Assembly (NCBI RefSeq): GCF_024323335.1
Contig: NC_066584.1
Span: 235,284,994-235,348,993 of the forward strand
Source: Lathyrus oleraceus
Lineage: Eukaryota; Streptophyta; Magnoliopsida; Fabales; Fabaceae
DNA length: 64,000 nt
Direction: 5' to 3'
A model generated the notes under the pieces. The model did not search any database. It saw only the letters and a list, made by a program, of their open reading frames with translations, and had not been told where the DNA came from. Position 1 is the first letter of the stretch. Every line of letters begins with the position of its first letter. Made by a program: the position numbers and the translations under genes. Positions 52,663-64,000 of this stretch are shown piece after piece.

Positions 52663-54429
52663 GCCCTTTTGTTACTTTGTCGCCTCATTAATCTAGCAAA
52701 AGGAAACAAAAATGAAATGGAATTGGAGTGGAAGTGTATACACTGCCCAGTAGATAGTATGTATGGCACTGGCATGTAATATCATCTCAAACTCGTATAA
52801 TCTCTAAATTGACAATTACCAAAAACTCCTATCATGTAAGAAACTTACTACTTGTTCTTATTTGTTACTTACATGTTTATTTTGGTTTTCTCCACGAGAA
52901 AAGTGGCACAGTTTTAGTGTAACTAGTTTTATACAAATTGCTAATGAGAATTCTAACATTTTTTAATTACTTTTAAATTACGGTAATAAAGTAGGCCCGC
53001 TTGATGATAAAAGAGAAGTCAACATTTTGTGGTTACTTTTAAATCTCCATTAATCTCTTTCTATAAAATCACATTTTTTGCGGAGGGATATTTCTTATTT
53101 CTCCCTTCTCATGTTATTGTTACATTGAAGTATGGCCGGTCCAATCAATCCGGGCCCGATCTAATTTAAAAAATAGGCATAAAAAAGAATATGAGTTTAT
53201 ATCAAATTTTTGATAAAATCGGTTTTGAAAAGAAAATGTGTTTTTACACCTATTTTAACAGATGTAAAATAGGTTTTGAAAATATTATGATTTAACACCT
53301 CTTTTTTAAAAAATAAGTGTAAAATGTATAATTGTAGTAATTAAAAAAAATTGTGTGTCTTAAAATTTGGGGGCCAGAGCTATATCACTTCTTGCACATA
53401 TTAAAGGTCGGGCCTAAGCATGGAATAAATGAGATTTATTCGTTGAATTAAGACACCTAACATATTAATCTTTTTTCCTAAAGACTATTTTGTTTAGTGT
53501 TTTTGTTTTGTGAAAAACAATTTTTTTATGTTAACATTTTTTATTAGTTTTATTTTATAAGATGGAGAAAGGGAAATATCGAAGTGAGTATTTATCTTAA
53601 ATTTTCAAAAATAATGAAAATATCAAAAGTATACATTATCTTAGTGTTTTATTTTAAGTTTTTCATCAAAATGACTCATCTTCTTGTTCTTATTAGCTAG
53701 TTAACTACCTATTATAAAAAAAATCGCAGTAAACAGATCCTTTAGAAACCTGAAAAACTAACTATATATTAAAAAAAACTGTCAAAAATTGGAGCAGTTT
53801 TCATGTAGGGATTTGTCTTTTATAGTGGTATCATCTTATTAACTTCTTTTTATGCTAATCATTTGTTAAATGATCAAACTACTGTGTACTGTTTAATCTG
53901 TTGTAATAAGTGGTGTGACTGCACACAGATAACTTCCGATCACCCGAAAACCCCTTTGTTATTCATTTGAATTCACTCTAAAAAAGTTAAAGGAGTTTAT
54001 TTGGAAGATGATTTTCGGATATTGTCAGAAAGATAATTTCTTGACAAATCTTAATAAAACTAATTGAAAATAAGGTTGCGTTCGAAAGATAATTTTTAAA
54101 AGGGTAATTATGAGTTTTTATAAGGTATGAGAAATACATAGGGTGTATTACTCTAACACCTACCCTACGCATGAAGGTTTTAGATCCACGAAAAATCTTA
54201 GAGTCCACCTTTAAAAGGGGGACAAACATTTGAATTAAGATACACACTCTTTGAAGTCTAAAATATTCCTCCCTAACTCATCCAATTACGAATTTGGGAA
54301 TTAGAGACTTTGTAGGTACTACCCCCTGACGCCAACCAAAGCATTAACAAACAAGTAGTTATTGGAGCTCATTGTCTTACCAAGATAATTAAGTTTGGTA
54401 CCAGTTTCTCCAGGTCCATATCATATTAT
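52663..54429. other. Intergenic region, no gene seen
   Basis: AT-rich sequence follows the carboxypeptidase stop. I see no RNA gene, retroelement domain or convincing host ORF. Short imperfect TTTTACACCTATTTTAA-like segments repeat near 53238-53330. Confidence 0.5.
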
Positions 54430-54447
54430 TGGCGCCATTTGTGGGAA
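54430..54447 (+). other. Degenerate LTR-retrotransposon PBS-like site
   Basis: TGGCGCCATTTGTGGGAA resembles the primer site of some plant Ty3/gypsy elements. The following ORF (54429-54770) shows no gag motif, so at most this is a relic. Confidence 0.3.
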
Positions 54448-55049
54448 TCGTTGTGAATGGCATTCTTTTTTCTTCACCTCGTACTAAGATAATATGTTCC
54501 AGTAGCAACCCCAACAGTTATGCGCAATGGGACCAAACTTCTATGAAGATGGAAAGAAGTCCAAGTATAACCCTCACTCTGATCCTCCGTCCACCACTCA
54601 AAAGAGCGTTCAATTGGTGGGACGACATTTTTACAGTGGCTTGCACCAACGAGCAATTGTGTATCAGTTGGAAAAGTTTATCCATAAAATTACACCATAA
54701 TAGTATGAAATACAATCTTATGCGGTCTCTCTTCATTGACAACAACCTACCACCTTTCGACAAGAGCTAATGTTTTCTCTCGAGGGGGGACCTTATGAGG
54801 ATTTCACTTCCTAAAAACGCATCGGCCAACAAGAGGCCCCATTTTCATTATATGATGACGAGCTAATAAATGGTGTCTCAGATCACTGCATACTTGTTCT
54901 TAATAGGGTATCGATGGTGGATCATGGTGTTTGACACGTGTTAAGGGACTAGGGTAGCCAATGTGATATTATCTATACTTAAATTATGACAAGCTAGGTT
55001 TACTATAACACCCTAAAACCCTGACTCATAAATAAAGAATGAAATTCAC

Positions 55050-55270
55050 CAACACATGTCGACCCATGACCGAAACATCGTAGTCATCGACTCGCGGTCG
55101 TACGACGACGTTGCCGACTCGCGATCATATGACATCGCCTCCTCCGCGGGGCACCTCCTCCAATGTGGATCACACCCTCCGCCATTGACCCGCGGTGCAG
55201 AAACGGTCGCCAGCTTCCGTCATCGCGGCGCAGTGCCGCCCACCGCCACCGCGACTTCTGAAGGTGCAAG
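55050..55270. other. CpG-rich patch in AT-rich surroundings
   Basis: Many CG dinucleotides are packed into about 220 bp, in contrast with both flanks. ORFs of 85 codons (plus) and 71 codons (minus) span it without recognised domains. Its identity is unknown. Confidence 0.45.
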
Positions 55271-56225
55271 AAACACAAGAAATAGGGGGTTTGAATCACG
55301 TTTATGGATTTAAATTTTTTTCACCCAATATATGAAACAACAAAGATAATGATAAATATATGAACACAAGTATTTTTTATCCCGATTCGCTGTTAAATGA
55401 AGCTACGTCCATTCCACACGCCTGAGTGATTTCTCCTTCAATAAGGACTTAGTCCAATAATAAATCTGATAACAACAAACTCAAAGACACACAGTCTAAG
55501 ACTTCTTGATAAATTCTGACTATACCCAAGTCTCTCAAGGAAAAAATGATCAAAGATTAATTATCTAAGGCTTTTTGAGAATTATGACTAAACTTAGTCT
55601 CTCAAGGAAATTAACCAAAGGTTAAGATAATAAGTTTTGTATTATAAGATGCTTCAACTAAGAAGATACAAGTTTAAATCAAATGTTACACTTAACAAAG
55701 ATATTTAAATAAGGTTGTTCTAAGTGTATAAGTGTGAGAAATACTTCTTTTTAATTTTCTCTTTTTAGGAATTCTTTTTAAGTGTAAGCGTTGATATTTG
55801 TTCGGTGTTTCTACTTTTTTAATCTTCAAAGACCTCTTTATATAGTAATAAATAGATCCGTTGGAGGGTGAAATTGTATTATCCTTAATGTTAACGTTGT
55901 ATGAAGGTCACTTCATATGCAACAATAAAGTGGCGCTAGCAACAGATAGTTGGTGAGGATGATGGGATGTGAGAAACTTCTTTGGTACAAAGTACAATAC
56001 TTTACATAGAAAGTAACTCTTCCATGGCTTCCTGTAATTCTTGATTGCTACTGCTCGCTCTGGTCCTCTAAGGATGACAAGCCCATTGGTTCTAAAATTT
56101 GTGTATCCCATGCAAGTTTTACTAGAGCCCCGTGGTGCGAGCTAAATGTTCATGCAAAGAACATTAATTTTATAACTATTCTTAATTTGGTCAGATATAG
56201 CCACAAGAGAGTCATAGTGGGTAAT
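55271..56225. other. Unassigned repeat-like sequence
   Basis: It begins with GGGGGTTTGAATCACG and contains CTCAAGGAAA-type short direct repeats (55536-55550 and 55607-55616). It looks like LTR-derived DNA of an unidentified family. No coding sequence is seen. Confidence 0.3.
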
Positions 56226-58367
56226 TGTAAGACCCCAATTTTGACCCTAAGACCCCTCATGTTATCTCATCATATGAATTAGCATTGGTATCATACCTTG
56301 GCATCCTCCTTACCCCATCATTCATTGGGTTTGTTTTGGGAGAGAACACCAAGCACCATGTGATTGTATCATACTTTGTATTTTATCATCTTTACTAACC
56401 AAAATACCAAAAATATGTCGTTGCATTTGTCTAACTCTTTTGTAGGTAGGGAACTTGATCACCTTTGATCTATCAAGCACACATCCAGGGTTTAAGACCC
56501 TCATTACTAGGAGCTCAACTAAGAAATGATACACAATGGCCCTAGGCATCATATATGAGTCCTTTGGGTATCTTGTGTAACTTCTTCAACAAGCTTCTTC
56601 AACAATTGATCAAATATTTCAAGGGATACTTAAAATTTCATCATATTATGCATATATGATCTCCCATGAGTCCCAAAAGTCAAGAGAGTTGCAAGTTAGC
56701 AAGTTGATTGATGGTGGTTGACTAGAGAAATTCATCTGATCAAAACCGGGGTCCCCTAGACCCTATATCCTACAATTTTCATCATATGGAAATTATTCCA
56801 AGAGAAAAGTTACTCTAGATGACATTACAAACAACTTTCATGTTGAGGTCTAGAGCTAGTTTTTCTTGGAAAGTCATTTTTTATGTTGAAAGATTATAGG
56901 TCATTTTGTCTAAACCCTAATTTGGAGGTCAACTTCCCAAGGCCATAACTTGCTCAATTTTAATGATATGAAATATTTCCAAGTTGCACAATCAAATTCA
57001 AGGTGTCTAATTCAACTTTTATGTTTGGAGTAAGAGCTAATTCAACTTTTATGAGCATGTGATATGAGGATACATTATAGGTCATTTTGGACCAATACCA
57101 TTGAACAAGTGATTTTCCTCAACTTCAAAAATGCATAACGCATTCATCCCAAATCCAAGGTCAAATTTGTGACCATTTTTAAGGTTTTTGAAATAGCTAC
57201 AACTTTAATGAAGGAACTTTTCTCATTTCAAGCTCACATAAAAAAGTTATCCAAGGTGGAATAAGTGAACATATGGCTTGACACTTAGAAATTTTTTTGA
57301 TATGTTTAAATTTCCAAACTTCCACCTCAAAATTCATCATGATATAAGCTTCAAATGAAAAAGTGTTCAACATAAGAGTTGTCCCTCTTGACCTAACCTT
57401 TCCAAAGAGTCCAAATTCATCCATTTTTGATAAGGTTTGTGTGGTCTGCGCATGGCTTGAACATGGTATCATCATTTGGCAAAGATCAACTTCAAACAGC
57501 TGCACACTTTTGCCTTGCATTCCAATTCACTTTCAGACTCAATTACATGTAATTATGGACTTAATTGAGTAGCTTCATGGGCTTGTACACGCCCATGCAA
57601 GCATGCATCACTCAATTGCCAAATTTAGAAACAACTTTGAATGTGCAAATATCACTTGCTTCAACTATAAATAAGAGCCATTAGCATCAGAATTGAAGAC
57701 CATGGCGTGCCAGCTTTGATCCAAGACCTCTAACCCTTACATTTGAAAGGAAACCCTGAGAATTTTCTTTTGAAAATTGAGTTTGAATCTCACTGTTTAG
57801 AGATTCAAAACTCCGGGGATCCAAAGCTTTGTTTCAATCCTAAGCCACTTCTGCAAGCTTCCCGAGTAAGATCAAACAAGAATCAAAGCAAGAGAGATCA
57901 AGTTCTGCACAACATTGAAGGTATTTTCTAGATTTTTTATTTTCTTCGATTCTCTCTTAATTTTCATCAATTCTCTTGGATCCTTGGTTGTCTGAAGTCC
58001 TATCAATATAGGCAAGAAGATTGAGTTGCTTTGAGGCCAAATCGAAACAACTCAGTTCATGTATCTCAAATTCCAACTCCATGTATCTCTCAATATACTT
58101 GGAGTTAGGATGAATTGAGGTCAGATTCGTGATCAGTGTCATTTTTACTTCAAAATCATGTTCTTCTTTTTCATTTTTATGATGGTGATGAGAGAACCAG
58201 CCCGACCAAGGTCGCCTGAGAAGACGACCGGTGCTTTACTCCAGTAATGAGCTGGATAGGTTCTGAGCCATATGATCAAGTCATTTTGTTTTAATCATGA
58301 GTGTTCCTTTTGAATACCATTGGTGTGGCGCGCTGACTCAAGTGTATGATGGAACGCGTGTTTTGGT

Positions 58368-58409
58368 CCACTTGATCTGCCACCTCAATTAATGAGGGAG
58401 ATCAAGTGG
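58368..58409. repeat. Long hairpin inside the decayed LTR
   Basis: CCACTTGATCT (58368-58378) pairs perfectly with AGATCAAGTGG (58399-58409), and an inner CCTCA/TGAGG stem (58383-58387/58393-58397) closes it. Confidence 0.75.
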
Positions 58410-60445
58410 TCCACGTTTTTTCTGATTAATTGATTTTTATTTTATTTGTTTTATTTTCATTAATTCATATTAAATTTAATATTGATCAAAAAAATATGAG
58501 AGTTTCACCAAAAAAAATTAAATAAAATTCTCTTTCATTTTCTGAATTAAAATTATTTTTTGGATCAATATTAATATTTTTCATGATTTACTTGATTTTA
58601 TGAATATTTTTAATTGTTTAAAAATACTTTTAAGTTTCCAAAAATTATGAAATTTTTTCTCCAAGGTCCGTTGACCTTGTTTGACCTATGATAAATCTCA
58701 TGGCCATTTCTTTGGTGTTTTGATGAGGTTTTAGGAAATTGACCAACCATAATTTAATTTAATGCATATTTTTATTATTTTTAATTGTTTAAATGGCAAA
58801 TTAATTGTGTAGAGCCATTTTAGTTGACTTGGTGAGTTTGACTTGTGTTGTTGGGCCTTGGTCAAGGTTGATTTCACTTTGCTAGGTTAAGATCATTGGA
58901 TTTAGGGGATTGATGAAATGTACATTCCATCTCCCAAAATGAATGAATGATCTTAATTTGGTGGAAGTCCTTCTTTGACCAATTTGTGTTTAATCAATTC
59001 CCCCTCCCTTTTCATCTCATTCCCCTTATTTATCCATTCATGTCATGGACATGTGATATCTCTATATCCTAAGGCTAATTGATTGCAAAATCAACATAAG
59101 TATGGATGACATTAGGTCCCCCATTTTGCATATTCTTTTTGTGTGTGGCATGTTTCATGAGCATAGTTTATCATACTATGTCTCTAACATGTATTAACAC
59201 CAAACTTCTATTGCCCGACCTCAAATAGTTGTGACTTCTACATAAGTCCAATTACGATTGCTTAACATAGCGCTAAATTTGTGACACAAAAGACATAGCA
59301 TTCTAGTTAGTGAGATTGTAAGTCTCCCATCTTTCATGGTATTGTATGGAAATTTGGCATTTTTTCCTTCCTTTGGAAGATGTCTTGGTTCAAGGATCCA
59401 TACTTTTGATAAGTGGGTTGAGTGTTCTCCAAAGAATGACTTAAACAAAAACAAAGCAAAAACAATACTAACTTCTAATAAACTAACAACTAACATTTAA
59501 TTTCAAGTCATGTACTTTTAGGCACTTTAATTTTTAAGCTTTTATTTCATTTATCATTATTCATACCATTCAACTTATATATTATAATGCCATTTTCACT
59601 TTGCCCACTTGGGCCATATTTTGTGATATATTGTGTTTGTATATACTTGTGTGTTTGTGTGGTCTTTTTTGATCTTAATGTACATAATAAGAACAAAAAC
59701 CCTAAAAAATATTTTGTGTGGATTGTTGGTTTGATCTGAGACTATTGGACTTAGAACTTAGACAACACTCCCTATGCAAAGGACTTGGCCAATGCCAACT
59801 TTCATGAAACCAAGTGCTTGTGAAGTGAACATTCATCTGATACAAAATTGAAGATCCATTTGAGTTCATTTGCAATATGATAATTGTGAAGTTGTTATTT
59901 TGAACTTGTGTCTTATGCTCATCTTTGAAGTCATCTGATGCATGGGAAATTTTGAAGAAGATCATGGAGTTGCTAAGCTTGGATATGGATATCTTTATTT
60001 GATGTCTAGCTCTTCATCTTGCTATTTGTGTATTGATATCGCTTGATTCTAAAGTCCAAGGGAAATTTGAGTTTCTATATGACATTCTTGTCTATTGGAT
60101 TGTAGCCCATTGGTCAGATCTTTTCAACTCTTAACTTTTAAATTTGTGCTTAGGATTAGTCTCTTCATGACGTCTAGCTTATCCATAGCTTGATGGTCAT
60201 GAGTTTACCGCTACAGTAACTCTCCTGTTAAGAGATTTCAATCTGTCTTTTTGGTTAGAAGTGTATCCCTTTTATAATGAATCTCTCACCTTGATATAAG
60301 ACAAGAGAGGTAGAGACAATTGAATGACATTCAATGGTCATAATGGCCCAATATTCAATCAATATGGAATTTGAGGGATATGTTTGGACATGATGACGAC
60401 ACTATGATTAATACCCATAAAAGTGTGGTTGGGACATCTCCCCAT

Positions 60446-60509
60446 GGGCGAATTATATGGCGTCTCAAGGTGTACCTCGACCTTGGGCGACTTATATGGC
60501 GTTTCACGG
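60446..60509 (+). repeat. Direct repeat of a 25-bp box
   Basis: GGGCGAATTATATGGCGT and GGGCGACTTATATGGCGT start at 60446 and 60485, each followed by a TCA-GG block. It lies near the end of the decayed LTR. Confidence 0.75.
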
Positions 60510-60640
60510 GGTTTCTTATTCTTGAGGCTGTTTATAGGGCACCTTATACTTGTTGAGGGCCCGAACCCGTTTCACGGTTAAATTCGACTAATTATTCTTA
60601 CATCTTTTTGCAGGGTACACACATGTTACACATTTCTTGA

Positions 60641-62279
60641 ACCATACTCTAGTATCTAGCTTCACTGCCTAAAAATTAATATGGTTAAATACACTTTATC
60701 CTCTGCAATGTGAGCGAATTTCGATTTATCCGTTGTAAAATATATTTTTTTGGATTCGCACGTTATAACGTTTATATTTTGTTTCTTTGGCCCCTTTAGG
60801 GATGTTGCAACTATGAAATCTTTCTATTTGCTGATTTAGCAGCCCACGTGGTATTTATTTAATTATTTAATTATTTTTTTAAAATCCGCATGGATTTATT
60901 TTTCTAAAATATTTTTTATTATTTTTATTTATTTTTGTAATTTTTTAAAAAACTTTATGGGGAATGGTCCAAATATTTTTTTATATTTAAAATTGGGATG
61001 TATTTTGCAGGACATATTGGTCCAAGTAGCTGAAGAAACTTAATAGTCTATAGTAAATTAGAAATGCTCGGTGAAATAAAGAATCATCACTTGGAAATTT
61101 AATTACAAGAAATCCTTGAAATCTTTCCTTACATTGTTTCCCCTTTATTTTTCTCTTAGTAAAACCCTATATAACTTTTGCATGAAGGATGAATAGACAA
61201 AAACACAATAAAAACATTGAATATTGGTTAATTCAACTTTTCTTTGATTAGTTTTTAACCAATGGCTAGCATGATGGATGAAAGGTCATTTGATGAGGCT
61301 AGGGGTGTGCAAAAAAATCGGTTATTCATAATCAAATTGATATTCAAATTGTTCTACTTTTAAAAAATCAAATCAAATATTAAAATAAAAATTTGGATAT
61401 CCATTTTGTTATTCAAATATAAACCATTATCCATTATAAAATAAAAATTTGGTTTTATTATTTGGTATCCAAATTTTACTATGTCTTACATTTTTATATT
61501 TCTGTTTTCATATTTTTATCACATTATAAATTAATTTTATATTTTATTATTTTAAATTTTATAAAAAAATATTTTAAAAATAAAATTTTAGAATTTTTTT
61601 TTCTTTTCACGAAAAATATTATATTCGAAGTTTTTTTTCGAAAAATTTATATTTGATATTTCTTTTTCAAATAAAATTATTATTTTCTTTTAAATAAAAA
61701 AATATTTTGTATTTTTTTCACTAAAAAAAAATCTTTTTTAAAAAAGTTTAGATTCTTTTTAAAATAATTTTTTTATAATTTTTAAAAAAGTTATTTTTTC
61801 AAATTTTCAGAATAATAAAATTTTTATTTTCAGATTTTATTTTTAAAATAATAATTTTATTTTCGATTTTTATTTTTTTAAAATAATTTTTTTTCAGTTA
61901 TTTTTACTTTTCAAGATTTTTTTTTCATTTTCAGAATATAATTTTATTATTTTCAATTTTTTTTTGATATTCTTTTTTTCTTTTTTCTGCATATTTGATA
62001 TTATTTTTTTTTTAACTTTTTTTTTTATGTTTTTTAAATTTTATAATAAAAAATATTTTAAAACCTCATAAAATTTGTTTATGTTTTTAAATTTAAAAAT
62101 TAATATTAATTTAAAGAAAATAAAATTTAAAAATTAAATTAAATAATTTTAATTAAAATCAAAACCGATTTAAATCCGATTTGAAACCGATTCAGCATTT
62201 TAAATTGAATTTTGTGAAAAATAATTTGGTTTATAAATCATAATAATAAAAATAAATTAATTCATATTAAATGGTATTG
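60641..62279. other. AT-rich intergenic sequence
   Basis: It holds long T and A runs and repeated AAACCGATTT/ATCGGTT-type boxes at 61314-61330 and 62160-62200, the style of a degenerate dispersed repeat. No gene is supported. Confidence 0.4.
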
Positions 62280-63816
62280 AAGCACATTCCTAATGGTGGC
62301 CGAATATATTGACGTTATTATGGTCCATTTTCAACAAGGAAAGTTGTTTCAACCCCTAACCTGTGTGCAGCTCCAAATGGAAATGCATGAACGAGACACT
62401 TGTGCAATCATATTTATAACAGCCCTAAATGATAAAGCCCTAACAATTAGGCCCCTATTTGACCCCATTTTTTTAGGCCCCCTACTAAATCAATAACTCT
62501 TTGGTCCCTTATTTTTAAACCCCCTCATATTTTTGTTTTTTAAAAGGCTTAAATGAGGGGCTCAAAATATAATTTATTTGAAACAATATATTTTATTTTT
62601 TTAAATAAATATTTTTACATAATAAATATTTTTGAAAACTATTTTTTTCGAAAAAATCTTATTTTTTTAAAATAAAAAAAACAATTTTTAATAAAATAAA
62701 TAAAAATTTTAAAAAAATAAACATAATTGATTTTTTTAAAGTATTAAAAATTTTAGTTTTTTTAAAAAAAATTGATATTTTTGAAAAAAAAAATTAGATT
62801 TTTTTCGTAAAAAAAACTGATTAATTTTTTAAAATGAGAAAGACGGTTTTTCTTTAAAAATAAAAAATTAATTTTCTTCGGAAAAAAAACTCAATTCTTT
62901 TTTAAAAGAAAAAATTATTTTTTTCGAAAAAGAATATCAATTTTATTTTGAAAATAAACAATCAATTTTTTTCGAGAAAAAAGTCGATTTTTCCTGAAAA
63001 TAAAAAATTTGATTTTTTTAAAAAAAAAAATCAATTTTTTTATATATATAAAAAGTTGATTTGTTTTTGAAATAAAACCCGAATTTTTTCGAAAATAAAA
63101 AAAAACTGACTTTTTTCGGAAATACAAGAAAAAGGTCAAAGTTTTTTCTAAAATAAAAAAAATCAATTTTTTCCATAAAATTATATCGGTTTTTTTAAAT
63201 AAAAAAGTTTAATTTTATTTGAAACAAAATCGAATTTTTCTTAAAATAAAAAAGTTGATATTTTTTGAAAAAAATGATTTTTATGAAAATAAAATAATAA
63301 AATAATTTTTTCTTTAAAAAAAAGTCAATTTTTTTTCTTTAAAATTTTTTCTTTAAAAAGTTAACTTTAAAAAATGATGGGACCTTAAGACTTTACTTGA
63401 ATTTTATGGGCCTTTAGTTTAGGGGGCCTATATATTTTGGGACTCATTTATTTTTAGAATTTTGGACCCCCTATATTTTGGGGCCTTAAAAGTTAGGCCC
63501 CGGCCCCCTAAATTGACGGCTCTAACAATATCATTCCACGAGTCGAATATAATGCCATAAAGCTAAATACTATAGAAACTTTGTACAACTTCAGAAGTAC
63601 CTGGACTGTATTCCTTTCAACAGGATCCACGAAGTTGTATTTAGAAGGGTTTTTAGTAGGATCGAAATTACCAATACCAGTTCCAACAACAAAAAAGTTG
63701 TATCCACGAAGATTAAATGGATGTGATTCAACTGTGAGGAGGTTTCTATCCTGCAAAACTAGCTCCACGGTAGAATGGAAGGAAATCTTGTTTACTCTTG
63801 TGTCTGGTAAAAGAGG
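62280..63816 (-). pseudogene. Laccase (multicopper oxidase) pseudogene, 3' exons
   Basis: The minus-strand exon at about 63816-63601 reads STVELVLQD, LTVESHPF, GYNFFVVGTGIGNFDP and NFVDPVERNTVQ, then a GT donor; this is the cupredoxin-3 region of plant laccases. Downstream, near 62400-62350, come FMHFHLELHTG and a TAG. The copper-ligand motif HPxHxHG is here HPFNLRG, and HCHxE is HFHLE, so two histidines and the T1 cysteine are lost. A frameshift after GLK puts the rest of the C-terminus in another frame. The two parts are separated by the insertion 62422-63522. The 5' exons would lie right of the window. It is clearly non-functional as a laccase. Confidence 0.85.
62422..63522. mobile_element. 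1.1-kb AT-rich insertion in the laccase pseudogene
   Basis: The insertion is flanked by TAACA on both sides (62417-62421 and 63523-63527). Its ends are rich in GGCCCC boxes and share CCCTAAAT as a direct, not inverted, repeat. The inside is extreme A/T with short homopolymer runs of T and A. There is no ORF of interest. The class is unknown; a 5-bp duplication would fit several transposon types. Confidence 0.55.
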
Positions 63817-64000
63817 CTAGACTGATTATTAAATTATAAAAAATTCATAACAAATTTAAAATAAAAAATAAAAAAATAAAAAATACACGTGAATTAAAAA
63901 TAATTAAATAAAATATAATGTGGTCCGACAATTCAATCAATAAGAAGATTTCAGAGTTGATATGTCATGCAAAATGATTAAAGAAATATAATCTAAACAT
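63817..64000. other. AT-rich window end, likely laccase pseudogene intron
   Basis: AT-rich sequence lies upstream (minus strand) of an acceptor-like CTAG before the laccase exon. No other feature is seen. Confidence 0.35.

Larger units (their letters stand above)
56226..60640 (+). repeat. Decayed Ogre-type LTR, probably solo or truncated
   Basis: It starts TGTAAGACCCCAATTTTGACC, a typical opening of legume Ogre LTRs and similar to the TGTAACACC start at 29214. It has the same style of long T-rich sequence with phrases such as GGTCATTTTGGACCA, a TATA-like CTATAAATAAG near 57666, and a length (~4.4 kb) fitting this class. No PBS or internal domain follows. The 3' boundary is approximate. Small ORFs inside are not genes. 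Confidence 0.5.

Noticed and set aside
54429..54770. A gag gene after the PBS-like site at 54430
   Set aside because: No capsid or zinc-knuckle motif is visible and composition is not gag-like.
62915..63166. Minus-strand K/F/I-rich ORF
   Set aside because: It is a low-complexity translation of A/T homopolymer DNA inside the 1.1-kb insertion.

Overview
The window is plant nuclear DNA, almost certainly from a legume with a large, repeat-rich genome (tribe Fabeae: pea, vetch, lentil or grass-pea type). The reasons are a giant Ogre-type Ty3/gypsy element with LTRs of about 4.8 kb and a tRNA-Arg primer site, Athila and chromovirus elements, an RTE-type LINE, and an intron-containing plant serine carboxypeptidase gene. 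No bacterial or organellar features are present.

Positions 1-44041 are a stack of nested transposons. A Mutator-like (MULE) transposase gene (minus strand, 43473-44041) was hit by a Tekay-like chromovirus (minus strand, coding 37900-40983, LTR 41112-43472). That was hit by an Athila-like element (minus strand; here Athila-2, LTR 36150-37899, gag-pro 34057-35953). That was hit by an Ogre element (plus strand, 1-34056; the window opens inside its 5' LTR). Ogre's pol gene was then hit by a second, very young Athila-like element (plus strand; here Athila-1, 12382-26077, 5-bp target duplication GCGGC). The missing halves of the three outer elements should lie left of the window. LTR divergence read by eye (about 1.2% for Ogre, about 0.2% for Athila-1) agrees with the order of nesting.

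Ogre carries ORF1, gag-protease, a short gap that probably contains the family's known intron, and RT / double RNase H / integrase. Athila-1 carries gag-protease, RT-RNase H-integrase and, in the env-like position, two tandem paralogous ORFs, the second with what looks like its own promoter. Positions 44042-45241 hold a GGCGCC-rich minisatellite and an inverted repeat. The only intact host gene is a nine-exon serine carboxypeptidase-like gene (45242-52662) with a LINE relic in intron 2. To its right lie unassigned intergenic DNA, a decayed Ogre-type LTR (about 56226-60640), AT-rich DNA and a laccase pseudogene (minus strand, about 62280-63816) split by a 1.1-kb AT-rich insertion.

The least explained signals are non-coding. 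They are duplicated RNA-hairpin modules in the Ogre LTR whose stems differ but stay complementary; four co-varying hairpins directly after the Ogre pol stop; an array of imperfect copies of the PBS complement (tRNA 3' end) in the Ogre 3' region; a duplicated hairpin plus polypurine cassette in Athila-1 with fully compensated stems; and arrays of 14-bp palindromes set about 21 bp apart in LTRs of unrelated families. All comparisons were made by eye, without alignment or folding software.
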